DNA from: Oscillospiraceae bacterium
Lineage (GTDB): Bacteria; Bacillota; Clostridia; Oscillospirales; Ruminococcaceae
Assembly (NCBI GenBank): GCA_028694405.1
Contig: JAQUTM010000031.1
Location: 1-16,683 of the forward strand
Direction of reading: 5' to 3'
Length of the DNA stretch: 16,683 bases
Part shown: positions 1 to 7,814 of the stretch, in pieces
Position numbering within the stretch: position 1 is the stretch's first letter
How the letters are laid out: every line of letters starts with the position of its first letter
Translations under genes and position numbers: made by a program
The notes under the pieces: generated by a model
Databases searched by the model: none
Told to the model about the DNA's origin: nothing
The model's input: the letters and a program-made list of their open reading frames with translations, nothing else

Positions 1-1
1 G

Positions 2-517
2 GAATTTTTAACAAGTGATTTTCACCATTTGTTCTTTGGCAAAAACACACAAAAATATCAGTTAGGCCACGCGGAGGACGCCCTTATCTTTTTGCCCTAC
101 GGCAGTATGGTAGATGAGTTTCAGCACATTGTGTACGACAACCCCGATTTTACCCCCGCACAGCGTAACGAGGCTTGGCTAAAGCTAGAGCATAAATACC
201 GTCCCTATATCGATTTTGAACAGCTTCCCTTTTACAGCCGCGGTGCAGGCTGGCAGCGCCAACTGCACATTTACGAGTGTCCTTTTTATTATATTGATTA
301 CTGTTTGGCACAAACCGTGGCTTTGCAGTTTTTTGCTGCCTTTTTACAAGATAAAAGCAACGCATGGGAACGCTACATTGCCCTTGTAAACCGCGCCGGT
401 ACCGACACTTACACAGGTCTTGTGGAAAGTGCCGGCTTTACACCGCCTTTTGAGCCGGGCTGCCTAAAAAATTTAATTGAAAAACTGGCACCTTGGTTTA
501 AACAAAACGCCCTGTAA
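2..517 (+). CDS. pepF: M3-family oligoendopeptidase F, C-terminal part (5' truncated)
   Basis: The frame is open from the left edge to a TAA at 515-517, so this is the last 171 residues of a gene that begins outside the window. M3 oligoendopeptidases are cytosolic zinc metallopeptidases that cut short peptides. The visible part matches the C-terminal helical region of that family: a start around HHLFFGKN, then LIFLPYGSMVDEFQH, the run WQRQLHIYECPFYYIDYCLA, and the closing GL.ESAGF.PPF stretch. The HEXXH zinc motif lies upstream and cannot be checked. An apparent TTG start at 29 is internal to the family domain and is not used. A strong terminator follows 22 bases after the stop, so this gene ends its transcript here. 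Confidence 0.9.
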   Translation, partial: EFLTSDFHHLFFGKNTQKYQLGHAEDALIFLPYGSMVDEFQHIVYDNPDFTPAQRNEAWLKLEHKYRPYIDFEQLPFYSRGAGWQRQLHIYECPFYYIDYCLAQTVALQFFAAFLQDKSNAWERYIALVNRAGTDTYTGLVESAGFTPPFEPGCLKNLIEKLAPWFKQNAL

Positions 518-539
518 CTTCTGCCTATGGCACATATCT

Positions 540-580
540 CAGCGTACAAATGCGTAAAAGTATTTTGTACGCTGTTTTTT
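540..580 (+). terminator. Rho-independent terminator after the M3 peptidase gene
   Basis: A perfect 11-bp stem, CAGCGTACAAA at 540-550 with TTTGTACGCTG at 564-574, closes a 13-base loop and is followed at once by six T. It lies 22 bases past the peptidase stop codon. Confidence 0.9.
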
Positions 581-696
581 ATGGTTTTTTACCGTGCATT
601 TTTTGTAAGCTTTTCTGTTTTTTGTGCAGATGCTTTTTATTTAAAAATAACTGCATAAACTTTCCTGCTTGGCAGCGTTTCTTTTTCGACAGTTTA

Positions 697-705
697 TGCT
701 ATAAT
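697..705 (+). promoter_or_regulatory. Extended -10 promoter for the amidase gene
   Basis: TGC followed by a perfect TATAAT (700-705) forms an extended -10 element. No good -35 hexamer lies 16-18 bases upstream, which is common for extended -10 promoters. The start of transcription would be near 712, giving a leader of about 100 bases. The stretch 581-696 upstream is AT-rich, has a weak TGCAG/CTGCA hairpin (625-655) and no gene. Confidence 0.65.
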
Positions 706-717
706 AATGTAAAAAAT

Positions 718-755
718 GCGTTTACAGCACGCTTTTGTGTTTAAACGCCTGTTTT
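718..755 (+). promoter_or_regulatory. Leader hairpin with T-run ahead of the amidase gene (possible attenuator)
   Basis: GCGTTTA (718-724) pairs perfectly with TAAACGC (742-748) around a 17-base loop containing a further CAC/GTG pairing. The sequence then runs CTGTTTTATATA. It starts only a few bases after the predicted transcription start, so it could be a leaky terminator or a 5' stabilising hairpin. The T-run is short and the function is not shown. Confidence 0.35.
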
Positions 756-813
756 ATATATAAGCTATTATTTTTGCGCATGTGCGCCAACAAAACTATA
801 AAGAGGTTTACTT

Positions 814-3363
814 ATGCCCGTATACAAAGCTAAAAGAACTCATTCTGCGGCAAAAACACCTGCAACCACAGCAATAGCCGCAAACTATACCACACAAAAA
901 AAAGGCAAAGGCTGTCTGTTGGTTGTTATTTTATTTATTTTAATTGTGGCTTTGGCAGGCACGCTGTTTTATTTATACACCCTGCTGTTTGGCACCGCAG
1001 GTGTAAAAAATCGTCTGACGCCCACAGGAAAAATGGACGCTTTATATGTTACAAGCGATGACTATTTTTACGGCGCAGCCACCACTGTAGAAGAACAGCA
1101 GGCGGCTTTACAGCAGCTTGTAGAAACCGCCTTAAAAGGCGGGTACAATACCCTGGTGGTAAATGTGCGCAACGGGCAGCAGGTTATTTATCGAGATAAA
1201 TATCTGTCCACCGCCCCTACTATTACAGCAAACGACAAGCTGTTTTCTCACTTTGACCCGCTGGATTATCTGGGCCAGCTGACCATGGTCAACAACTTGG
1301 CTTTATATGCACAGGTAGATTTATACGCCGCAGGCACTACCTGGGAGGCACATACCTTAGCTGCTAAATATGCCGATGCTTTGGTTAACGCAGACGGCAC
1401 TTATTATTTTACCCCTGCAAATACCCGCCTTGCCGCCGATTTGACCGACAGTTTGGCAAACCTTGCTGCCCGATATCCTTTAAACGGTATTGTGCTTACC
1501 GGAATTGACAAGCTGCCGGAGGCAGACGTGGCAGTACACCTTGCCGCTATAAAAAACGCCCTTAAACACAGCGGCTGTGCCTTAGGCGTAAGCGTAAATG
1601 ACACTGAAAACAGCTTAGACGGCTTATTTGCTCTGCTTAACCAGACAAACGGGTCAGAGCTGCTGCAATTTGTTATGGCACAATACAGCGGTACCGAAAC
1701 CTTTGACACCGACTACAGCTTTTTACGCTCAAAGCTTGGCGCCAGTGCCGCTTTATACCTTAACACCGTTGGCAGTAACCCGCTTGTTGCCACGCAGCAG
1801 CTGTTTTATGCACAGCTAGCCACGGATTATAACGGCTGTGTCTACACAAGCGAAAAAATTTTAAACACCGCACCCGAAACCGTCGCTTTAATGAAAACCA
1901 CTACAAACACCGTAGACGCTATGCCGCAGTTTACGCTGCCCATTGCCCGCCAGTTGGCTATCGGTTACCCGTCTAACCCAACCAGCAGCACCTATGCAAC
2001 TTCTTGTTTTATCATGGGCAGCAGCGCACCTGAGCAGCCACTGTACATGAACGGCAACGAAATTGTGCGTGACACCGCAGGCGGCACCTTTGGCATTTTG
2101 GTTAACTTAGAGCCGGGCGACAACACCTTTGTGTTTACCCAAAACGACATTACGGCTACCGTGGTAATTACCCGCCAAGTTAGCAGCGGCACAGGCAGCG
2201 GCGGCAAACGCCAATACGATGATACGGTCACCGTTAACCCTGGCACTTATGTACAGGTTATTGGACAGTATATCAGCAGCTTGTATGATGAAGACGACGA
2301 CGGCGCCATTGCCGCCACCCTTGAGCTTGGCATGACAGGCAAAGTAACCGATAACGTTGTAACCGTGCGAAACGGCAAATACACCTATGCCTACCTGCTG
2401 AGCAGCGGAGATTACGTTTTGGCATCTCGCGTTACCCCGGTAAGCGCTCCTGTCCAAACAGTGCTAAACGGCATTGCCGTAGCCGAAAACGACCGCGGCC
2501 GTACCCTTACCCTACAGGGCATTGAAACACCTGTTATTTACGACGATATGCGCGACGGCGTTTTGACGTTAGATATTTACGACGTTACACTGGACACCGG
2601 CTTTTTGACCAGCCTGCCCGCAGGCGTAACTGCACAGCCCATGAAGGACGAGGACGGTGCAGAACTGGCAGAGGGTGTTACCTTAACATTAAGCCTGCCC
2701 AACGAGCCAAAAGGCATTTGGAGCTATGACGTACAGTTAATTGACGGTCATACACAGGTAGTGCTGTACAAATCACCCACTCTAAGCGCCGACCCCTTAA
2801 AGCCGTTAAGCGGCGTAACCGTAATGTTGGACGCAGGCCACGGTGGCAGCGACACAGGTGCACTTGGCATTTTGGGCGCCATTGGCGGGCCTACCGAGGC
2901 AGCTTTAAACCTGGCACTGGCACAGGCAACACAATATCGTTTAGAACAACTGGGCGCCACGGTAATTATGACGCGAAGCGATGATACCTTTCCCACCTTG
3001 CAGGACCGTGTAGCCGCAGCCGAAACTGCTCAACCCGACTTTTTTATTGCCCTGCACCACAACAGCCGCGATTTAAGTAATGACGGCTATGAGGTGTCTC
3101 AACTGGAATGTTACTATTTTGACCGCAACTCTAAAGCCTTTGCTCAAAGCTTACTGGATAATGTTGGCGCAGCAACAAACCGCGCTGTTACCGACCCGCG
3201 CTGGAACTATTTTTATGTAACCCGTATTACCTGTGCTCCCAGCGTATTGTTTGAGTATGGGTATCTGGTAAACCCACAGCAATACGAAAGCTGTGCCGAC
3301 ACCTATGACATCTACCGTGCGGCCTGTGGCACCGCCAACGCTATTGTAGAGCTTTGCAGGTAA
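814..3363 (+). CDS. Membrane-anchored N-acetylmuramoyl-L-alanine amidase with GHL10-like N-terminal domain
   Basis: The 849-residue protein starts at ATG 814 behind AAGAGG (801-806). Residues 1-33 are basic and cytoplasmic, and residues 34-59 form one hydrophobic helix without a signal peptidase site, so it is probably a type II anchored exoprotein. Residues ~73-365 resemble the TIM-barrel GHL10-like putative glycoside hydrolases (MDALYVTS start, KGGYNTLVVNVR, FDPLDYL). Residues ~370-665 are beta-rich and unassigned. Residues ~669-849 are an Amidase_3 domain, which cleaves the MurNAc-L-Ala bond of peptidoglycan with zinc: DAGHGG with H676, E695, H748 in ALHHNS, and catalytic E814 in LFEYGYLVN. 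All four key residues are present. The amidase call is firm; activity of the N-terminal domain is inference. The gene stands alone between terminators. Confidence 0.88.
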   Translation: MPVYKAKRTHSAAKTPATTAIAANYTTQKKGKGCLLVVILFILIVALAGTLFYLYTLLFGTAGVKNRLTPTGKMDALYVTSDDYFYGAATTVEEQQAALQQLVETALKGGYNTLVVNVRNGQQVIYRDKYLSTAPTITANDKLFSHFDPLDYLGQLTMVNNLALYAQVDLYAAGTTWEAHTLAAKYADALVNADGTYYFTPANTRLAADLTDSLANLAARYPLNGIVLTGIDKLPEADVAVHLAAIKNALKHSGCALGVSVNDTENSLDGLFALLNQTNGSELLQFVMAQYSGTETFDTDYSFLRSKLGASAALYLNTVGSNPLVATQQLFYAQLATDYNGCVYTSEKILNTAPETVALMKTTTNTVDAMPQFTLPIARQLAIGYPSNPTSSTYATSCFIMGSSAPEQPLYMNGNEIVRDTAGGTFGILVNLEPGDNTFVFTQNDITATVVITRQVSSGTGSGGKRQYDDTVTVNPGTYVQVIGQYISSLYDEDDDGAIAATLELGMTGKVTDNVVTVRNGKYTYAYLLSSGDYVLASRVTPVSAPVQTVLNGIAVAENDRGRTLTLQGIETPVIYDDMRDGVLTLDIYDVTLDTGFLTSLPAGVTAQPMKDEDGAELAEGVTLTLSLPNEPKGIWSYDVQLIDGHTQVVLYKSPTLSADPLKPLSGVTVMLDAGHGGSDTGALGILGAIGGPTEAALNLALAQATQYRLEQLGATVIMTRSDDTFPTLQDRVAAAETAQPDFFIALHHNSRDLSNDGYEVSQLECYYFDRNSKAFAQSLLDNVGAATNRAVTDPRWNYFYVTRITCAPSVLFEYGYLVNPQQYESCADTYDIYRAACGTANAIVELCR

Positions 3364-3419
3364 CACTTTTTATCTCTTTGGCTTGCAGGTTTTATAAAAA
3401 GGGGTTTTGTGGGCGGCAT

Positions 3420-3445
3420 GTAAGCAAATGTGCTTACTCTTTTTA
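3420..3445 (+). terminator. Terminator after the amidase gene
   Basis: GTAAGCA (3420-3426) pairs with TGCTTAC (3431-3437) around the four-base loop AATG, followed by TCTTTTT. It lies 56 bases after the amidase stop on the same strand. Confidence 0.6.
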
Positions 3446-3467
3446 ACGCTTTATTTTAATACGATTA

Positions 3468-3525
3468 AACAAAAAACGTCTGCATAAACAGCTTTACGCT
3501 GAAAATGCAGACGTTTGTTTTATAA
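3468..3525. terminator. Bidirectional terminator between convergent genes
   Basis: AAACGTCTGCAT (3474-3485) pairs perfectly with ATGCAGACGTTT (3505-3516). The 19-base loop contains a second small hairpin (CAGC/GCTG). On the - strand the stem runs into six T and then GTTT, and on the + strand into GTTTTAT. It sits between the + strand amidase and the - strand GIY-YIG gene, so it probably ends transcription from both sides. Confidence 0.85.
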
Positions 3526-3541
3526 AGCACCTATGCACTAT

Positions 3542-3811
3542 TTATTGCGCAGAGAGACAAAATGGCGCTTGACTGCTGATAAGCCGCAGCTTTTGGGTGC
3601 GTGTTAGCTTTTTTATGGCATACTCTGCACGCATAGCCTCTTGCTTTGTGGCAAACCCGCAGCTATAGGCTAACGCGACAGGCAGCCGTGCCGCAGTATA
3701 TTTTGCTCCTTTGCCGCTGTTGTGCGCTGTCAGCCGCTTTTCCACATCATGGGTCCACCCCGTGTAAAGCGTACCGTCTTTGCAGCGCAAAATATACACA
3801 AAGTTTTCCAT
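3542..3811 (-). CDS. GIY-YIG (UPF0213/URI-type) nuclease-family protein
   Basis: This 89-residue protein is essentially a single GIY-YIG domain, the usual size for the small UPF0213-like family related to the UvrC N-terminal nuclease. The motif strands read VYIL (Y6) and LYTGWT (Y16). R26, in VEKRLTAHN, and E63, in RAEYAIKKL, occupy the expected catalytic positions, so it may be an active metal-dependent DNA nuclease; the physiological role of the family is not settled. I chose ATG at 3811: the family match begins there and AGGT lies upstream. The frame stays open further upstream only across the end of the methyltransferase gene. It follows that gene by 8 bases and is the last gene of a four-gene operon ending at a strong terminator. 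Confidence 0.88.
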   Translation of the reverse strand: MENFVYILRCKDGTLYTGWTHDVEKRLTAHNSGKGAKYTAARLPVALAYSCGFATKQEAMRAEYAIKKLTRTQKLRLISSQAPFCLSAQ

Positions 3812-3819
3812 AGCCGTAC

Positions 3820-5052
3820 CTAAACCACTTGGAAAATAAAAAATTTGAGATAGTTGGTCTCCTCTACGCCCCACAAAATAGGGTGATCGGCACATTGCTG
3901 GCGCACCTCTATTTGTCGTAGCTGTACCCCTGCATCGGCAGCGGCACTTTTTAGCATTTTTACAAACAGCGCTTCGCTTGCAAAGTGGCTGCAGCTGCAA
4001 GTGGCAAGATAGCCGCCCCGGGGCAGCAGCTTCATGGCGCGCAGGTTAATTTCTTTGTAGCCGCGCATAGCACTGTCAATGGTTTTGCGACTTTTGGTAA
4101 AGGCGGGTGGGTCTAAGATAATAAAATCAAATTTTTCGGTGTTGTTTTCGCTTAACTGCGGCAGTAAATCAAACACATTTGCCGCTTTGCACTGCATAAT
4201 ATTGTCAAGCCCGTTGCGCTGCGCGTTGCGGCGCGCCATTTCCACCGCAGCCTCGCTTACATCAACCGCGCAAACGTAAGCCGCGCCGCCCTTAGCGGCA
4301 TTTAAAGCAAAGCTGCCCGTATGGGTAAAGCAATCCAGCACACGGCGGCCCTGCGCAATTTTTTGTATGGCCTTGCGGTTGTACTTTTGGTCTAAAAAAA
4401 AGCCGGTTTTTTGGCCGTTTTCAAAATCCACACTATAAGTAATACCGTTTTCGCAAATAGTGGTTTCAGTGGCGGCGGGGGTGTCAATACCGGATATGGC
4501 AAACCAACCCTTGTACTCCTCCATGCCCTCTCGCTGGCGCAAATTTACGTCGTTGCGCTCATATACGCCTATAATTTGCTGTCCGTCCTCGTTTAAAATT
4601 TGTACCAGCAGCGGAAACAACACGTCTTTTATTTTTTCAATGCCGATAGACAGCGTTTGCGTTACCAACACGTTATTAAACTTATCTACCGTAAGCCCCG
4701 GAAACATATCTGCCTCCCCAAAAATGACGCGGCAGCAGTTTAAATCCTCTTGGTTTAATACGGTTTTGCGATAGCTCCACGCATGGCGCAGCCTGCGCTC
4801 GTAAAAGGCAGCGTCAAATTTATCGTTTGCGTTGCGTGAGATAATGCGCACCCGTATTTTACTTTTTTCGCTGATAAACCCCGTGCCCAAGTAGCTGCCT
4901 TTTTTACTTACTACATCTACCAGTTCACCGTTTTGGCAGGTGCCCTGCATAGCTGTTATTTCGGTGTCATATACCCATGGGTGTCCCTCTACAATACTTT
5001 TTTCGGCCTTTGGGGTTACTACGGCCTTTGCATAGCCACGTTCGGTTTTCAT
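3820..5052 (-). CDS. rlmI: RlmI-like class I SAM-dependent 23S rRNA cytosine methyltransferase
   Basis: The 410-residue protein has the RlmI layout. An N-terminal PUA domain (residues ~1-75, with HPWVY at 24-28) precedes a linker domain and a C-terminal Rossmann methyltransferase. SAM-binding features are GQKTGFFLDQ (213-222), VLDCFTHTGSFALNAA (from 238) and VDVSEAAVEMARRNA. The catalytic region has DPPAF (314-318) and TCSCS (351-355), which carries the cysteine expected for 5-methylcytosine chemistry. RlmI in E. coli modifies C1962 of 23S rRNA; the exact target here is inference and the symbol is by family. The ATG at 5052 has AGGAG 8 bases upstream and overlaps the TGA of the CYTH gene as ATGA, implying translational coupling. 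An in-frame extension to 5094 lacks these supports. Confidence 0.88.
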   Translation of the reverse strand: MKTERGYAKAVVTPKAEKSIVEGHPWVYDTEITAMQGTCQNGELVDVVSKKGSYLGTGFISEKSKIRVRIISRNANDKFDAAFYERRLRHAWSYRKTVLNQEDLNCCRVIFGEADMFPGLTVDKFNNVLVTQTLSIGIEKIKDVLFPLLVQILNEDGQQIIGVYERNDVNLRQREGMEEYKGWFAISGIDTPAATETTICENGITYSVDFENGQKTGFFLDQKYNRKAIQKIAQGRRVLDCFTHTGSFALNAAKGGAAYVCAVDVSEAAVEMARRNAQRNGLDNIMQCKAANVFDLLPQLSENNTEKFDFIILDPPAFTKSRKTIDSAMRGYKEINLRAMKLLPRGGYLATCSCSHFASEALFVKMLKSAAADAGVQLRQIEVRQQCADHPILWGVEETNYLKFFIFQVV

Positions 5053-5540
5053 TCTTGATTCTCCTTTTGATAACGCTCTGCCTTGGCGCGCCAATAGTCG
5101 CTCATGCTAAAGCTGTGGTCTTCGGTTTTTTCGGCTCCAAGGCACGCAGGCGGCACAAAAGCATTTGCCTCCTCCACGCTTGCAAACTCTACCTCGGCAT
5201 ACATAAAAGAGGTTTCCTCGCCATCATCTACAATGCTGCACTCCAGTGCATGGCCTGTGGGCAGACGATACACTTTAAAGGTTTTTCGTACCAACGGCAC
5301 ACCGATAAAAGCCTTTAGCTTTTCGTATACCTCTTGTGAAATAGGGGTTTCTATCTCTTCGCGCACCAAGGTGCCCTTACCTTTTATGCACAAAATGTAA
5401 TCGGTGCCTTTTTTGCCTGCTCTTTTGCGTATGCGCACCACAGGCTTTACAGAGATATATCCCTGCTCCATCTCCGCTTCCTCTATCAGTTCAAATTCTG
5501 TGGGAAAGGCATCTATCAGCCATTTGCGTTCAATTTCCAT
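5049..5540 (-). CDS. CYTH-domain triphosphate tunnel metalloenzyme
   Basis: This 163-residue protein opens with MEIERKW, the ExExK signature (E2, E4, K6) of CYTH proteins. These form an eight-stranded tunnel that binds triphosphate compounds with a divalent metal. Other expected tunnel residues are visible: R36 and R38 in VVRIRKR, K53/K55, E62/E64 in REEIETP, R85/K86 and E116/E118 in YAEVEF. Small single-domain clostridial members include tripolyphosphatases, while others are adenylate cyclases or thiamine triphosphatases. The substrate cannot be read from sequence, but inorganic triphosphatase is the likeliest. AGGAG precedes the ATG. The gene overlaps the MYG1 gene upstream by 11 bases and the methyltransferase downstream by 4, so it is in a tight operon. 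Confidence 0.88.
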   Translation of the reverse strand: MEIERKWLIDAFPTEFELIEEAEMEQGYISVKPVVRIRKRAGKKGTDYILCIKGKGTLVREEIETPISQEVYEKLKAFIGVPLVRKTFKVYRLPTGHALECSIVDDGEETSFMYAEVEFASVEEANAFVPPACLGAEKTEDHSFSMSDYWRAKAERYQKENQE

Positions 5541-6414
5541 CTTGCTCCTCCGTGGGTTTTATTTTTGGCAGCGTATGGGCAGGGCCCTGTATTTTGCGCG
5601 CCTTTTTACAAGCTTTTACCAAGTCATCTACATTGTCCCCCGTAAGCAAAAAACCGCTGGCATGGCAAAAACGCAAGGTTTCTATGCCACTTTCCGCCTG
5701 CAATGCTTCGTCTCGAAGGCCCGCCCAACGGGCAGGAAAATCGTAACGACTCAGCGGTGTTTCGGCATCTTTTACCGGTATGCTTTGGGCGCCAAACCCG
5801 CCCCGCTGAGAGGGAAAAATAACAAAGTCTGCGCTGGTGTGTTTTAACACCATTTTCCAAGGGGCAAAACGCGGCAAAATTACAATACCGTTTTTGCTGT
5901 TTTCCCAAGCAGTTTGTACCAGCTCTCTTGCGCGCTGTATACTGTATATGCTCTCCAATTTATTTTTTAAAATAATTTGGGCAAAGGCTGCTGCTTTTTC
6001 AAAACAGGCGGCCTCATCTTCATCACTGTCCCAAGTGGGGTTAAAATCGTTTATTATCTCGGCTGTGGCGCTGTATACGCCGGTATTGTCGTTTAAATCC
6101 AGCGGCTGCACAAATTTTTCGTCAAAACGTGCCGCCTCTTCTTCACCTACCAAGCTTTCGCCAAACGCTCGCCAAAGTAAACCAAAGGCGGCGTACGGCA
6201 CGCCGTTTTCGCGCAGTTCTTTTTCGTTGCTGTGGTGGTCAAAGGCGCCGTCACCAATGTCGAACACAATTCCGTTAAAATCTTGCGGCACTGTAAAGCC
6301 GCGCTGTATTTCAACAGAAGGATTTATTATGCGTAAAAGTGCCGTGCCAAACACGTCGTCTGCATGAAATTTGCCTGCATGTGTAAACGCAGCCTCTATG
6401 TTTATTTTTTCCAT
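5530..6414 (-). CDS. MYG1-family (UPF0160) DHH-like metal-dependent hydrolase
   Basis: The 294-residue protein covers the whole MYG1/UPF0160 family length. The N-terminal metal-binding motifs are THAGKFHADDVFG (H12, H17, D19, D20), VFDIGDG (D52) and FDHHSNEK (D59-H60-H61, the DHH signature). Later family blocks include the LDLNDN region near 105-109 and the C-terminal HASGFLLTGD. Human MYG1 has been described as a 3'-5' RNA exonuclease; bacterial members are uncharacterised, so RNA or nucleotide phosphodiester hydrolysis is inference. AGGTG lies only three bases before the ATG, closer than usual. It is the first gene of an operon with the CYTH, rRNA methyltransferase and GIY-YIG genes, which suggests an RNA or nucleotide theme. 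Confidence 0.88.
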   Translation of the reverse strand: MEKINIEAAFTHAGKFHADDVFGTALLRIINPSVEIQRGFTVPQDFNGIVFDIGDGAFDHHSNEKELRENGVPYAAFGLLWRAFGESLVGEEEAARFDEKFVQPLDLNDNTGVYSATAEIINDFNPTWDSDEDEAACFEKAAAFAQIILKNKLESIYSIQRARELVQTAWENSKNGIVILPRFAPWKMVLKHTSADFVIFPSQRGGFGAQSIPVKDAETPLSRYDFPARWAGLRDEALQAESGIETLRFCHASGFLLTGDNVDDLVKACKKARKIQGPAHTLPKIKPTEEQDGN

Positions 6415-6547
6415 TTTTCACCTATGCTTTCTGTTTTAAGTATGCTAAGCTTTAGCTTTGCCAAAAACCATACAAAAATTACAACCCTTTACAAACCGTT
6501 AGGGCATAAATTTTGCCGCTTTGGGTACTATATCAGGCGTTTAAATT
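6415..6547 (-). other. Intergenic spacer before the MYG1 operon
   Basis: This 133-base AT-rich spacer lies between the aminotransferase stop and the MYG1 start. The best - strand promoter match is weak (TTGTAA, 16 bases, TATGGT). I see no convincing terminator, so read-through from the aminotransferase into the MYG1 operon is possible. Confidence 0.35.
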
Positions 6548-7717
6548 TTACCTTTTCAGCATACCGCTTGCAGCTATGCGAGCTACTGCGGTATTTATCG
6601 TAGCTTCTTGTTGTACAAGCGCCATGCGTACATGACCCTTGCCGCCGGGGCCAAAGGCGCTGCCGGGTGTTACAATTACACCGCTTTTTTCCATAAGCTC
6701 TAAGGCAAACGCCTCATCGTCTGTATAGCCGCAGGGTAAAGGGGCCCACACAAACATAGTGGCTTTGGGTTTTTCAATTTGCCAGCCAATGCTTGCAAAG
6801 CCTTTAATTAAAACGTCACGGCGGCGCTGATAGGCGTCACAAGTTGTTTTTACACAGGACTGGTCCCCTGTAATGGCGGCAATCGCCGCCTGCTGTATGG
6901 GCAAAAACATGCCGTAATCCATATTGGATTTTAAGATGGTTAAATTGCGCACAACTTCCTCATTACCTACACAAAAACCGCAGCGCGCACCTGCCAAACC
7001 ATAGGTTTTGCTTAGGGAGTTAAACTCTACACCTACCTCTATGGCACCTTCGTAAGACAAAAAGCTGCCGCAACGCGCACCGTCAAACACAAGCTCGCTG
7101 TAGGCGTTATCATGTAAAACAATAATTTCGTTTTTCTTGGCAAAGGCAATCAGCTTTTTATAAAAATCGGGCGTAGCCATAGCCGTAGTTGGATTGTTGG
7201 GGTAGCTTACCACCATCAGCTTTGCCTTTTGGCAAATTTCAGGCGGTATGGCGTCTAAATCTATCATATAGCCGTTTTGGGCAAGCTGCGGCATATAGTA
7301 AAGCTCTGCGCCGGCAATGCCCGGGCCATCTGCAAATACAGGATAACAGGGGTCCGGCACCAAAACAACGTCTCCCTCATCTACTATACTAAGGGCAATA
7401 TGAGCAAGTCCTTCTTGGCTGCCCAAAAGGCTTACCACTTGTGTTAAAGGATTTAACTGCACGTCGTATCGCCGCGCGTACCACTGTGCTACTGCTTTTT
7501 TTAAGGCGTCGGTGTCTTTAATGGCATATATGTAATTTTGCGGGTTTTCGGCAGCGCTGCACATAGCCTTTATAATATGCGGCGCAGGCGGTATATTGGG
7601 CGTACCCACGCTTAAATCAATTACCTCCATGCCCTTTGCTACCAGCGCGGCACGCTTATCGGCAAGTGTTGAAAAAATGTTTACGCCAAACTTGTCCATT
7701 CTCTTTGAAAACTTCAT
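6548..7717 (-). CDS. PLP-dependent class I/II aminotransferase, LL-diaminopimelate aminotransferase-like
   Basis: The 389-residue protein is a fold-type I aminotransferase. Visible features are LSVGTPNIPP near residue 35, the cofactor-contact run SYPNNPT (171-177), HDNAYSE with D203 and Y206, the Schiff-base lysine K237 in NSLSKTYGLAGAR with R245, and the carboxylate-binding arginine R364 in GHVRMAL. The wording around K237 and the N-terminal region is closest to the DapL group, which makes LL-2,6-diaminopimelate from tetrahydrodipicolinate using glutamate in lysine and cell-wall synthesis. It is slightly shorter than typical DapL (~410), and relatives act on alanine, methionine or aspartate, so the substrate is open. 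AAGGGTGG precedes the ATG. A long-loop hairpin lies just upstream. Confidence 0.85.
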   Translation of the reverse strand: MKFSKRMDKFGVNIFSTLADKRAALVAKGMEVIDLSVGTPNIPPAPHIIKAMCSAAENPQNYIYAIKDTDALKKAVAQWYARRYDVQLNPLTQVVSLLGSQEGLAHIALSIVDEGDVVLVPDPCYPVFADGPGIAGAELYYMPQLAQNGYMIDLDAIPPEICQKAKLMVVSYPNNPTTAMATPDFYKKLIAFAKKNEIIVLHDNAYSELVFDGARCGSFLSYEGAIEVGVEFNSLSKTYGLAGARCGFCVGNEEVVRNLTILKSNMDYGMFLPIQQAAIAAITGDQSCVKTTCDAYQRRRDVLIKGFASIGWQIEKPKATMFVWAPLPCGYTDDEAFALELMEKSGVIVTPGSAFGPGGKGHVRMALVQQEATINTAVARIAASGMLKR

Positions 7718-7742
7718 ACTTCATTCCACCCTTATTTACAGC

Positions 7743-7799
7743 AAAACAGGCTGTTTACGCCTTATACGCCAAGGTAGGCATACGGGTTTAAACAGCCTG
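7743..7799 (-). terminator. Long-loop hairpin with T-run between the PAP2 and aminotransferase genes
   Basis: CAGGCTGTTTA (7747-7757) and TAAACAGCCTG (7789-7799) are a perfect 11-bp inverted repeat separated by 31 bases, within which CCTT/AAGG can also pair. On the - strand the stem ends in TTTTGCTG, consistent with an intrinsic terminator after the PAP2 gene or an attenuator ahead of the aminotransferase. The + direction has no T-run. Confidence 0.5.
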
Positions 7800-7814
7800 C
7801 TGCCAATATTAACT

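Noticed and set aside
550..744. A 64-codon + strand frame between the peptidase and amidase genes
   Set aside because: It begins inside the peptidase terminator, crosses the amidase promoter, and is a Phe/Cys-rich translation of T-rich DNA.
5837..6367. A 176-codon + strand open frame
   Set aside because: It is antisense to the MYG1-family gene, whose motifs are unmistakable, and shows no ribosome site or family features.
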